Part shown: piece after piece, positions 34,979-43,467 of the stretch
Position numbering within the stretch: position 1 is the first letter of the stretch
Layout of the letters: each line of letters begins with the position of its first letter
Position numbers and translations under genes: made by a program
The notes under the pieces: model-generated
What the model was told of the DNA's origin: nothing
Databases searched by the model: none
What the model saw: only the letters and a program-made list of their open reading frames with translations
NCBI GenBank assembly: GCA_047638715.1
Contig: JBLIMK010000005.1
Span: 1-64,000, forward strand
Length of the DNA: 64,000 nucleotides
Reading direction: 5' to 3'
Source of the DNA: SHLQ01 sp047638715
GTDB taxonomy: Bacteria; Actinomycetota; Acidimicrobiia; Acidimicrobiales; SHLQ01

Positions 34979-35398
34979 CTACGCGTCCTCGCGGAGCTCG
35001 GCCAGCTTGGCCCACAGATCCGCTGAGGTAGGTGGTCCGAGGAATGAGGCTCGGGCAATGCCGTCGCTATCAGCGATGACGACCGCAGGAACCGCGGTGA
35101 TGTCGTAACGATCGTGGAGCGCACCATCGGTCGACACTTCGACGTTCTGAATCGCAACATCGTCGCTCTCGACGAGTTCGGTCGATGTCCAGACCTTTGC
35201 GCAGGTCTCGCATGTCGACGACGTAAAGACGACGACGAGCCATGGGGCTTCGGGTCGGACGAAATCGGTTCTGTCGAGTTGTGTCGGGGTCGTGTGCGTG
35301 ACGGGCGCGGTCGGCGCATCGGGGGCCCGACGCTGCATGATCCAACCCACAGCGAGCGCCAGAGCAGCCACAGCACAAACGATGAGTACCTGGGTCAT
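34979..35398 (-). CDS. Membrane-anchored thioredoxin-like protein
   Basis: A 139-residue protein with an N-terminal membrane helix (about 4-20) and an extracytoplasmic thioredoxin fold. The redox site is CETC (C63-C66) in VVVFTSSTCETCAKVW, followed by the cis-proline segment YDITAVPAVVIADSDG. It lies 27 bases after ftsH on the same strand. Similar proteins accompany DUF5719 genes in Actinomycetota, here in convergent orientation. It may oxidise or repair thiols of exported proteins, for example the DUF5719 protein, which has cysteines near residues 49 and 148. Confidence 0.85.
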   Translation of the reverse strand: MTQVLIVCAVAALALAVGWIMQRRAPDAPTAPVTHTTPTQLDRTDFVRPEAPWLVVVFTSSTCETCAKVWTSTELVESDDVAIQNVEVSTDGALHDRYDITAVPAVVIADSDGIARASFLGPPTSADLWAKLAELREDA

Positions 35399-35425
35399 AA
35401 CGACGTAGCGTCGGCCGTGAGTGGA

Positions 35426-37468
35426 CTATTCCGCTGTTTCGAGATCGCTGACATCGCTGTCGGCAAGTTCCTCGAGGTCGTCGGTTTCGGTCGCATCTTG
35501 TTCGGCTGCATCTTGTTCCACTGGGGCTTCGGTTCCGTCGTCAGCGGCTGCGGCCGCATCGGCGGTGAGTGCTGTCACGCTTGGAAGTGTCAGGTTGGCG
35601 CCCGAAAGATTTAGTAGGCGATAGACCTCGTCGCCGTTGATGCTCTCGTGCTCGAGCAGGGATCGGGCAATGAGGTCCAGACCGTTTCGGTACTCGATGA
35701 GTAGCTCGCGACATCGGTCTTCGGCTTTGATCAGAATGCGCCGCGTCTCTTCGTCGATGAGCCGAGCGGTGTCTGGCGAATGTGACTTTGTCCCCATCAT
35801 GTCTTCGCCGAGGAAGACCGGTCCAGAGTCGGACAGCGACATGGGGCCCAAGATTTCGCTCATGCCCCATTCGGTGACCATGCGTCGGGCGACGTTCGTG
35901 GCCTGTTGCAGGTCGTTTGCGGCGCCTGAGGATGACTCGTTGAATACGAGTGCTTCGGCGACTCGTCCGCCCATGGCCATGACCATCATCGCTTCAGCTT
36001 CATCTTTGTCCATCGAGTGACGGTCGCTGACGGGCAGCGTCATCGTGACGCCGAGTGCCATTCCCGTCGGGATGATCGTGACTTTGTGGACGGGGTCGTG
36101 GTTGTCCTGCACCGCAGCGCAAAGCGCATGCCCGGCTTCGTGATACGCAGTCCGCTCGACCTCTTCCTTCGTTTGGACCATCGAGGTGCGTTCGATGCCG
36201 AGCAGAACTCGATCGCGTGCCGCGTCGAAATGCGACATTCCGATCTTGGTGTCGCCTGCTCGAACAGCGAACAGGGCAGCTTCGTTGACCAAGTTTGCGA
36301 GATCGGCGCCACTCATTCCTGGCGTACCTCGGGCGATGACACTCACATCGAGATCGGGCTCGCTGCGCTTCCCTTTCAGGTGCACGGCGAGGATTTCTTT
36401 GCGATCGTCGAGCTCGGGGAGCGGAACGACGACTTGACGATCGAATCGGCCCGGACGGAGTAGTGCTGGGTCCAAGATGTCGGGGCGGTTCGTGGCGGCC
36501 AACATGATGATGCCTTCGGAGGATTCAAAACCATCCATCTCGGACAGCATCTGGTTGAGCGTCTGCTCACGCTCGTCATGACCGCCACCCATGCCAGCGC
36601 CGCGCTTTCGACCGATCGAGTCGATCTCGTCGATGAAGATGATGGCTCGACCCATCTTGCGGGCGTTCTCGAACAGGTCGCGGACGCGGCTTGCGCCGAC
36701 CCCGACGAACATCTCCATGAAGTCCGAACCGGTAACCGACATGAATGGAACGCCAGCTTCGCCGGCGACCGCACGTGCGATCAGCGTTTTGCCCGTTCCA
36801 GGAGGGCCGACGAGGAGCATACCCTTGGGGGTTCGTGCGCCGATCTCGGAGAAGCGATCGGGGTTCTTCAAAAAGTCGACGACCTCGGTGATTTCACGCT
36901 TCACGCCGGCATAACCAGCGACGTCGTCAAAGGTCGTACCGGGTCGTTCGGTCGTGTAGGTCTTGGCCTTCGAGCGACCGACGTTCATGATGCCGCCCAT
37001 CTGCCCTTGGGCTCGACGCTGCATCCACACGAAGAAACCAATGAGGAGTCCAACGGGGAGCAAGAAGAACAAGAGCTGAACGAGTGCGTTCTCCGATGGG
37101 GTCACGAACGTGACGCCCGCTTCTAGATTGTCTGCGGTCGCAGGTGGAACCTTCTGGTTCAAGAGCTCGAGTTCAGCCTCTGATGCTGGCACCGGTCCAC
37201 TGGTTGCGAACACGGTTTCGGACGAATCGTTCAGTGTGAACGTGATCTCGCCCGTGGCGTTGTTCCGTTCGACGCTCCGGACAACGCCGTCCTCGACCCG
37301 GGCGATGTACTCGGTGAATGAGACCTCATCGCCGGAGGATCGATCGGTGTTGAAGAACGCGAGCATGGTGAAGACCACGAGCGCGAAGAATGCCCACGTT
37401 GCCATTCTGGCCGTGTTCGACCGCTCAGGCGCTGGAGCGGACGGTGGCTTCGGAGGGGTTGGTGCCAT
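35426..37468 (-). CDS. ftsH: ATP-dependent zinc metalloprotease FtsH
   Basis: A 680-residue membrane AAA+ protease that removes misassembled membrane proteins and short-lived regulators. After a Pro-rich tail come one membrane helix (about 24-40), an extracytoplasmic domain, and a second helix (about 133-152). The AAA domain has GPPGTGKT (Walker A), IIFIDEIDSIGRKRG (Walker B) and the second region of homology ATNRPDILDPALLRPGRFD. The protease domain has the zinc motif HEAGH. The acidic C-terminus is long. The 240-base upstream gap to the divergent DUF3499 gene should hold its promoter. Confidence 0.96.
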   Translation of the reverse strand: MAPTPPKPPSAPAPERSNTARMATWAFFALVVFTMLAFFNTDRSSGDEVSFTEYIARVEDGVVRSVERNNATGEITFTLNDSSETVFATSGPVPASEAELELLNQKVPPATADNLEAGVTFVTPSENALVQLLFFLLPVGLLIGFFVWMQRRAQGQMGGIMNVGRSKAKTYTTERPGTTFDDVAGYAGVKREITEVVDFLKNPDRFSEIGARTPKGMLLVGPPGTGKTLIARAVAGEAGVPFMSVTGSDFMEMFVGVGASRVRDLFENARKMGRAIIFIDEIDSIGRKRGAGMGGGHDEREQTLNQMLSEMDGFESSEGIIMLAATNRPDILDPALLRPGRFDRQVVVPLPELDDRKEILAVHLKGKRSEPDLDVSVIARGTPGMSGADLANLVNEAALFAVRAGDTKIGMSHFDAARDRVLLGIERTSMVQTKEEVERTAYHEAGHALCAAVQDNHDPVHKVTIIPTGMALGVTMTLPVSDRHSMDKDEAEAMMVMAMGGRVAEALVFNESSSGAANDLQQATNVARRMVTEWGMSEILGPMSLSDSGPVFLGEDMMGTKSHSPDTARLIDEETRRILIKAEDRCRELLIEYRNGLDLIARSLLEHESINGDEVYRLLNLSGANLTLPSVTALTADAAAAADDGTEAPVEQDAAEQDATETDDLEELADSDVSDLETAE

Positions 37469-37600
37469 GAAAAATACCCTAGTTGCTTGTTTATCAAATC
37501 GGAGATCGTCGTCTCAGTGTTAGGTGTTCAACCCATATTGATATGAAGAATTCCCAGATTTCGGTGAGACACGCTCGGCCTCGCCACACCCTCACACCAT

Positions 37601-37640
37601 TTAGGGGCCTGACCCCTAAACGCGATTAGGGGTCAGGGCC
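37601..37640. repeat. REP-like double hairpin (TTAGGGG/CCCCTAA)
   Basis: Three blocks alternate in orientation: TTAGGGG (37601-37607), CCCCTAA (37613-37619) and TTAGGGG (37626-37632). The first two pair across CCTGA; the second and third pair as a longer stem, 37606-37619 with 37626-37640, interrupted by one extra G and with a six-base loop. Either hairpin can form. The sequence resembles GGGGTCAGGCCCC-type repetitive extragenic palindromes. It lies between divergent ftsH and DUF3499 genes, so it is not simply a terminator. Confidence 0.75.
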
Positions 37641-37663
37641 TCGCGCGGTGGGTGGTTTGAGTC

Positions 37664-37695
37664 GCGCGGTCCGCGCTGGCGTTCGACGGTCGAAC
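37664..37695. promoter_or_regulatory. Two perfect palindromes upstream of the DUF3499 gene
   Basis: GCGCGGTCCGCGC (37664-37676) and GTTCGACGGTCGAAC (37681-37695) are perfect dyads with a one-base centre. The second ends 13 bases before the ATG at 37709, where no ribosome binding site is evident. They could be operator sites for a dimeric regulator of the small DUF3499-CPBP operon. Confidence 0.4.
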
Positions 37696-37708
37696 TACGC
37701 TCGGCTCC

Positions 37709-37933
37709 ATGAATCGAAGCTGCGCTCGCCCAATCTGCTCCGTCTCAGCTGCCGCAACAATGTCGTACGACTACGGATCTCAGCTCGTCTGGATGGAAGA
37801 CCTGCATGTCGAGTCACATCCGATGACACACGACCTCTGCGCTGTGCACGCTGATCGTTCGACACCACCCTCTGGCTGGGAGTTGCACGACGAACGCTCG
37901 CCGCGAGGCATCTACGCCTTGCACGCCAGCTGA
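37709..37933 (+). CDS. DUF3499 family small zinc-finger-like protein
   Basis: A 74-residue protein matching the DUF3499 pattern: MNRSCARPICSVSAAATMSY at the N-terminus (C5, C10), a YDYGSQLVW strand, and THDLCAVHADRSTPPSGWE, where C and H supply the second half of a probable zinc site. DUF3499 is confined to Actinomycetota and typically sits near manB, trm112 and ahcY, as it does here. The role is unknown. It lies three bases before the CPBP gene. Confidence 0.83.
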   Translation: MNRSCARPICSVSAAATMSYDYGSQLVWMEDLHVESHPMTHDLCAVHADRSTPPSGWELHDERSPRGIYALHAS

Positions 37934-37936
37934 GAG

Positions 37937-38749
37937 GTGGCCGACTCGCCAACCCCAGCTGACCGGACGGCAGCTTCGGCGCCGGGTCGACATCACTGGG
38001 GTCTTGGCGAAGCAACGCTCGCCTGGGTTGCATCGATCTTCATCGGCAGCACCGCGTACCTCGGGTTGTTGGCGGTCGGCAACTATTCGGTTTTCACTGC
38101 CGAACGGCCAGGAGGTCACCTCGGGCGTACCGTTGCTCAGCTGACGAACGGCGAGGCGCTCCGCAACGACGCCGTGCCGCTGTTGTGGCAGATGTTGCTG
38201 CTGATCCCCGGATGGATAGCACTGATCGGCGTGTCCTGGTTGGCAGCCGGAGCGCTCCAACGAGTGCGGACAGGGTGGTCGCTGCGCGGCGAGATCAGTG
38301 ACGTGCCGGCCGGGATTGGCGTTGGACTGTTTCTCCAAATCCCGATGATGGTCATCGTTGGCATTGTCATGCAGGCGGTTCTCGGAGATTTCGAACCGTC
38401 GGGACGTGCCCTGGCCCTCGTCGACGGCATCGCTGGGCCACTCGATGTCATTGTCCTCGTCCTCGCGGTCGCCGTTGGAGCCCCGATTGTTGAGGAACTC
38501 TTTTATCGGGGAATCGTCCAAGCATCGCTCGTGCGCCGGTTTGGCCCGATCATCGGGATTGGCGTTGCCAGCCTCGTCTTCGGCGCAGTACATCTCTCGC
38601 TGATCGAGCTGGCACCCCTCACCGTTGCTGGGCTCGGCTTCGGGATCATTGCATGGCGCAGCGGCCGGCTACTTCCGGCCGTCATTGCCCACATGACCTT
38701 CAACTCGTTCACGCTCGTGGTGCTCTTCGTCTCTACCAGCGGTGCTTGA
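37937..38749 (+). CDS. CPBP family intramembrane glutamic protease
   Basis: A 270-residue membrane protein with a GTG start. About seven membrane helices are visible, beginning near residues 25-45. The three CPBP/Rce1 motifs are clear: PIVEELFYRGIV (paired glutamates and arginine, about 178-189), FGAVHL (about 215-220) and HMTFNSF (about 252-258). Members cleave within the membrane or modify export signals; the target is unknown. It starts three bases after the DUF3499 stop, so the two are coexpressed. Confidence 0.9.
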   Translation: MADSPTPADRTAASAPGRHHWGLGEATLAWVASIFIGSTAYLGLLAVGNYSVFTAERPGGHLGRTVAQLTNGEALRNDAVPLLWQMLLLIPGWIALIGVSWLAAGALQRVRTGWSLRGEISDVPAGIGVGLFLQIPMMVIVGIVMQAVLGDFEPSGRALALVDGIAGPLDVIVLVLAVAVGAPIVEELFYRGIVQASLVRRFGPIIGIGVASLVFGAVHLSLIELAPLTVAGLGFGIIAWRSGRLLPAVIAHMTFNSFTLVVLFVSTSGA

Positions 38750-38873
38750 ACCAGCCCGTTCGTACTACCGACTGTGGGCCAATCGGCTCAAATCTGGGCG
38801 ACAGCGCCCGCGGCAGCTCACCTCGTTAGCCACGCCGTCGACAGGTTCTCACGGCGCTGTCGATCGTTGGCAG

Positions 38874-39125
38874 ATGACAGATGAGGTGGTCGAGATGAAG
38901 CAATCGGCGGTACAACCACGAAAGTGCAGCAAGTGTGATCGCGCAATGATCGCAATCACGCTCGACATCGAGGCGGCCAAGCGAACCCTGCACTCGTGTT
39001 CACATTGCGATGTTCGTCAATGGGAAGCTGCGGGTGATAGGTACAGTTTGAAGGGCGTTCTCACCGAGCTTGCAGATTCTGCGGGTAGCAGAACACCATC
39101 TGGGGTGCCACGAGTGGAATGCTAG
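38874..39125 (+). CDS. Small zinc-ribbon protein
   Basis: An 83-residue protein starting MTDEVVEMKQSAVQPRKCSK; a second ATG at 38895 would shorten it by seven residues, and an upstream in-frame ATG at 38742 overlaps the CPBP gene and is less likely. Two pairs, CSKCDRAM and CSHCDVRQW, form a four-cysteine zinc ribbon about 30 residues apart. It lies four bases before the large membrane gene. It may be a nucleic-acid-binding or regulatory factor; function is unknown. Confidence 0.7.
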   Translation: MTDEVVEMKQSAVQPRKCSKCDRAMIAITLDIEAAKRTLHSCSHCDVRQWEAAGDRYSLKGVLTELADSAGSRTPSGVPRVEC

Positions 39126-39129
39126 CGCC

Positions 39130-42100
39130 ATGACGTCGGTGAGCCCTGAGAGTTTCGACGCGGACCGACTGGAGAAGGTCGTTACCGCGATCGTGGTGAT
39201 CGCTAGCGCGGTCTTCGTCTTCTGGCAGTTGCAGCCGGACCTGATCTTTTCGAATTCCACGCCGACCGGTGGCGATATGGGCGCCCATGTCTGGGGGCCG
39301 GCGTTCCTGCGCGACGAGCTTTTGCCGCGGTTCCGACTAAGTGGCTGGACCCCCGACTGGTATTCGGGCTTCCCGGCCTTCCATTTCTATATGGTGCTTC
39401 CTGCGCTCGCGATCGTGATTCTCGACGTGGGTTTGCACCCGATTATTTCGATTCCGCTCGTCCTCGCTCTTGCAGTGATGGCCATCTCGACCCGGCTGGT
39501 CGGACGTCGGCTCCTCAGTGTGCGGCTCACCGTCGCCCTCGCTATCTTGGCGCCGCTCCTGATCGGGCTGCCGTACAACATTGCGTTCAAGTTGATCGCT
39601 GTCAGCGGCGTCGTGATGTTTCCGGTGGCGGCCTGGGCGTTGGGCCACTTCGGCGGTCTTCGATTTCCTGGGCCGGCTGTTCTCTCGGTTGCGAGTTTGG
39701 CGTTCGCCTTCGACCGCTCGTTCAACATCTACGGCGGCAACATCGCATCGACGCTCGCCGGCGAGTTCGCAGCTTCGATCTCGTTGAGCTTTTCGCTTGT
39801 TGCACTCGGTCTGATCATCCGAGGGACCAGAACTGGCGAGTACAAGATCCAGGCGGCGATCTTCATTGCGCTCACCGGCTTGAGTCACCTGCTACCCGCC
39901 TTCTTCTTGCTCGCTGCTGTGTTCCTCGTCATGGCCGTCAGGCTCATTCAGGGTCGCCTTCGTTCGGTTCCGTGGATGCTGACCGCCGGAACGCTGTCCG
40001 CGATGCTCAGTGCGTTTTGGGTGCTTCCGTTCTTCCTTCGAACCGACTATCTCAACGACATGGGCTGGGAGCGGATCGAAATCCTGCACTCGCCGCTGGT
40101 AACCCGAAGCAATCTCAACCCAGCGAACGTCCTGAGCGATTACCCGCCGCTACCGGTGTTATTGGTTCTAGCTGCTTTGGGTCTCGTGCTGTCACTCATC
40201 CGCCGCGTTGAACTCGGAGGTCTGCTCGGGTTGACCGCAGGTCTGATGGCACTCGGCTTCATCTATTTCCCAGACGGCCGTCTTTGGAACGCCCGAATTC
40301 TGCCGTTCTACTACTTGAGCGTGACCCTCCTTGCAGGCGTCGGCGTCTACTTGCTCATCGTCGAACTGGTGAAGGCACCGTTCGTGATCCGCCTCGTGCT
40401 GCTCGCGTCGTCGAGAGTCCTTCTCCTCCCAACGCAGATCCGAGATGCGAAGGTCTGGCCCGAACCCGGGACCGATGCGGACTATCTCACCGACGCAGCC
40501 GGCTACACGTTTCGAGTTCTGGCGATCGTCATGGTCGTCGCCGTCCTCGGAACCGAAATTCCTCGTCAACTCGGCAGGGGACTCCTCTCTCACGAGGTTG
40601 TCGCGGCCGTGTGCGCTGGAGGTCTGTTGTTGGCCACGCCGGCGCGGGACGTCACACGCGAAACCGTCACCACGATCGAGGGCGCATGGTGGTTAGTGGT
40701 TGCGATGCTCGCTTTGGTCACTCTGCTTGTCGCTGTGCTCCTTAGTGCACAGCGGCTCTACGCGACTTTCAAGGAGCGATCGTCGGATCTCGATGCGCTG
40801 GCGACCGATCCACCTCCAACCGTTCTAACCATCGACGGCGGCGAAGCCGTTGGTTCGGCCAACGAAATCTCGATGGACGACGGCGATCAAGTCGAACCAC
40901 GCTCTTCGATCTTTGGACTATCGAACCGCCGGGCTGCGCTACTCGCTGCGCCGATCGTGGTGATGACCTCGATCTTCATCCTGCTTGGGCTCGCGCTGAA
41001 CACGCTGGGTGGCACCAATGAATCCGGCGGCGAGCGTTCTTGGACCTTCGGAGGAGTCGCGATCACGTCGAATGACAACAGCTTCATACCGGGTTGGTCG
41101 ACGTGGAACTTTTCGGGCCTCGAAGCGAAATCTGCAACGCTGGGCTCGCCCGGCGATGTTGGCCAGGGCGGCTGGGAAGAATACCAATACGTTCAGCGCA
41201 CTATGGCCGGTGTTGGCGAGCAGGTCGGCTGCGGGCGAGCGATGTGGGAGTTTGCACCCGAGCTCAACCGCTACGGAACCACGATGGCGATGATGCTGCT
41301 CCCGATGTGGACCGACGGCTGTATCGGTTCGATGGAAGGGCTGTTTTTCGAGGCGACGCCTACGGTTCCTTACCACTTCATGTTGCAGAGCGATCTGTCT
41401 GGGCCGAGTCGCCAGGCCGGTGCTGATCAGACGGTCGGCGGACCGTCTCGGGCAATGCGCGACCTGCCGTACGGTGAGTTTGACATCGATCGAGGCGTCG
41501 ATCGGATGCACGAACTCGGCGTTCGCTACTACCTCGCCTTTTCTCCCCAGACGATTAAGGCAGCCCGCGCCCATCCGATGCTCGCCGAGATCACGACGGC
41601 GTCGCCGTGGGTTATTTTCGAAACGCAGGCGGTTCTGGTCGAGGCGCTCGATGTTGCACCGGTCGTGATCGACGGTGTTCGCAATCATCAGGACCAATGG
41701 CTCGACGTGGGGATCGAGTGGTTCGACGAGCTCGACGCTGTTCGCCCTGCCTCGGCGGGGCCAGAGGCCTGGCGTCGGGTGGACGTCGACGACGTCAGTC
41801 CGAGATATGAGGCTGAGGGCGCGACGCTTGCAGGTTCGATCGGCCCTGAGGACCTTGCTCTGTCTGAGATCTTGCCCATCGATGAAATCGTCGAGACCAC
41901 AACGGTTTCCAACATCGTGGCCGAAACCGACCGGATTTCCTTCAGCGTCGATCAGGTCGGCACACCGGTGCTCATCAGGGCGTCGTATTTCCCGAGCTGG
42001 AAAACAATCGGTGCCGACGGGCCATATCGCGTCGCTCCGAACTTCATGGTCGTCGTCCCGACCCAGGCAGACGTGGAGCTGGTCTTCGGGAGAACCGCTG

Positions 42101-42243
42101 CCGATTGGTCAGCCACCATCTTGACCCTGCTCGGAATCGCTGCAGTGCTAGCCATGGCAATCGGCGCACGGATTCGACCAAAACCTATTGCGCTGATCCC
42201 TGACGAGGACTTCGACACGCCCGCACCCCCGAGCGTCCCATGA
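39130..42243 (+). CDS. Large PTPS-related integral membrane protein (GT-C-like)
   Basis: A 1037-residue protein. The ATG at 39130 gives MTSVSPESFDADRLEKVV. About 14 membrane helices occupy residues 20-560 and two lie near 600 and 1000, with long soluble segments at 630-985. The first loop reads TPTGGDMGAHVWGPAFL, then GWTPDWYSGFPAFHFY, which matches the 6-pyruvoyl-tetrahydropterin-synthase-related membrane family and the acidic first loop of GT-C glycosyltransferases. It probably transfers a sugar from a lipid-phosphate donor outside the membrane. The next gene, overlapping by ATGA, encodes a GtrA-GT2 protein that could make that donor. Confidence 0.83.
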   Translation: MTSVSPESFDADRLEKVVTAIVVIASAVFVFWQLQPDLIFSNSTPTGGDMGAHVWGPAFLRDELLPRFRLSGWTPDWYSGFPAFHFYMVLPALAIVILDVGLHPIISIPLVLALAVMAISTRLVGRRLLSVRLTVALAILAPLLIGLPYNIAFKLIAVSGVVMFPVAAWALGHFGGLRFPGPAVLSVASLAFAFDRSFNIYGGNIASTLAGEFAASISLSFSLVALGLIIRGTRTGEYKIQAAIFIALTGLSHLLPAFFLLAAVFLVMAVRLIQGRLRSVPWMLTAGTLSAMLSAFWVLPFFLRTDYLNDMGWERIEILHSPLVTRSNLNPANVLSDYPPLPVLLVLAALGLVLSLIRRVELGGLLGLTAGLMALGFIYFPDGRLWNARILPFYYLSVTLLAGVGVYLLIVELVKAPFVIRLVLLASSRVLLLPTQIRDAKVWPEPGTDADYLTDAAGYTFRVLAIVMVVAVLGTEIPRQLGRGLLSHEVVAAVCAGGLLLATPARDVTRETVTTIEGAWWLVVAMLALVTLLVAVLLSAQRLYATFKERSSDLDALATDPPPTVLTIDGGEAVGSANEISMDDGDQVEPRSSIFGLSNRRAALLAAPIVVMTSIFILLGLALNTLGGTNESGGERSWTFGGVAITSNDNSFIPGWSTWNFSGLEAKSATLGSPGDVGQGGWEEYQYVQRTMAGVGEQVGCGRAMWEFAPELNRYGTTMAMMLLPMWTDGCIGSMEGLFFEATPTVPYHFMLQSDLSGPSRQAGADQTVGGPSRAMRDLPYGEFDIDRGVDRMHELGVRYYLAFSPQTIKAARAHPMLAEITTASPWVIFETQAVLVEALDVAPVVIDGVRNHQDQWLDVGIEWFDELDAVRPASAGPEAWRRVDVDDVSPRYEAEGATLAGSIGPEDLALSEILPIDEIVETTTVSNIVAETDRISFSVDQVGTPVLIRASYFPSWKTIGADGPYRVAPNFMVVVPTQADVELVFGRTAADWSATILTLLGIAAVLAMAIGARIRPKPIALIPDEDFDTPAPPSVP

Positions 42244-43409
42244 CCCGCAGGCTTCGGCTCTTCGTGGCCGTTGCGCTCATCGCCACAGCGATCGACTTCG
42301 CCGGCTACCTGTTGCTGCAGGAGAGTGGCTTTAGTTGGTGGTCCGCAGATATCGCCGTCCTCGTCTTGGCAGCGATTGTTGGCGTTTCCCTTCACCGCCG
42401 ATTCACCCTGCGCAATGACCCGAACCTCCGATGGATTCACCGCCCCGTCGCGTTTATCTCCTCGATCACCATCGCAGGAGCGGTCGACCTGCTCGTCCTG
42501 TACTCCGCCGATGATCGTGGATGGAGCGCCAAAGCGTTTGCGATCGCCGCTGCGGCTGTCGTCCGAGCGATGTCGAACCGTTGGTTTCTGTTCCGCATCG
42601 TGAAAGCCGAACAGGGCTCGCCCGCTCGACGACCAACGCCGTCGGATCCGCTTCGGCTCTCCGTTGTTGTTCCTGCTTACAAGGAAGCCGAGAGGATCTC
42701 GTCGACAATTCACGCGCTGCACGGTCATCTCTCGACCCTCATCGATCCGACCGACTTCGAGATCTTGGTCATCGACGATGGGTCGGACGATGGCACTGCG
42801 GACGCGGCGTCGCTAACCGGTCTCGCTCAGGGAATTCAGCTTCCTGAGAACGTCGGAAAGGGCGGAGCTGTGCGGGCTGGCATGCTCGCTGCTCAGGGCC
42901 GAAGCCGTATCTTCCTCGATGCCGATCTTGCGTACGGTCCGGCGGAGATCATCCGACTGATGGCGGAGCTCGAGAATGGTTGGGATGTGGTTGTTGGATC
43001 ACGGCGCGACTCGCGTCTCGTCACTCAAACGAGTGCGGGTCTGCTGCGCGATGTCGGCGGCCGTCTCGTAAATCTCGCCACCCATCTCCTCCTGCTCGGG
43101 CAATATCGCGACACCCAAGCGGGCTGCAAGGGGTTCCGCAGCGATGTTGCCGAGCTCATCTTCGAGAAAACGAAGCTGAACGGTTTCTCCTTCGATATAG
43201 AGATCTTTCATCTCGTCGAACGCTGGCGTCTCACGCTTCGAGAAGTGCCGATGACGATCGCGGCGACCGATGCGTCGACCGTGAATGTCGTTCGCGACAC
43301 TTTCCGGCTGCTCGTCGATCTTGGACGAATTCGGCGTTGGTCGGCGCGGGGCGAATACACCGATCCCGAGCGCGTCGCGATGTTGCCTCACGCCACGCTG
43401 CCAGACTGA
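42240..43409 (+). CDS. GtrA-GT2 fusion, polyprenyl-phosphate glycosyltransferase
   Basis: A 389-residue protein. Residues 1 to about 120 form a four-helix GtrA-like membrane domain (flippase family). Residues about 138-370 form a GT2 domain like dolichyl-phosphate glucose/mannose synthases: LSVVVPAYKEAERIS, ILVIDDGSDDGT, LPENVGKGGAVRAGM, FLDADLAYGP (metal site) and TQAGCKGFRSDVAE. It should make polyprenyl-phosphate hexose and help flip it. Fusing both steps in one chain is economical and supports donor supply to the PTPS-related protein encoded just upstream. Confidence 0.88.
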   Translation: MTRRLRLFVAVALIATAIDFAGYLLLQESGFSWWSADIAVLVLAAIVGVSLHRRFTLRNDPNLRWIHRPVAFISSITIAGAVDLLVLYSADDRGWSAKAFAIAAAAVVRAMSNRWFLFRIVKAEQGSPARRPTPSDPLRLSVVVPAYKEAERISSTIHALHGHLSTLIDPTDFEILVIDDGSDDGTADAASLTGLAQGIQLPENVGKGGAVRAGMLAAQGRSRIFLDADLAYGPAEIIRLMAELENGWDVVVGSRRDSRLVTQTSAGLLRDVGGRLVNLATHLLLLGQYRDTQAGCKGFRSDVAELIFEKTKLNGFSFDIEIFHLVERWRLTLREVPMTIAATDASTVNVVRDTFRLLVDLGRIRRWSARGEYTDPERVAMLPHATLPD

Positions 43410-43467
43410 ATGATCGCTCGGTCCGGCCAATGGGAGCGCGAGCAAAATCTGAAACAAGGGTGAGCCT

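Noticed and set aside
37681..37695. LexA/SOS box
   Set aside because: The dyad is GTTC...GAAC, the reverse of the GAAC-N4-GTTC arrangement, and the downstream gene is not a DNA-damage gene.
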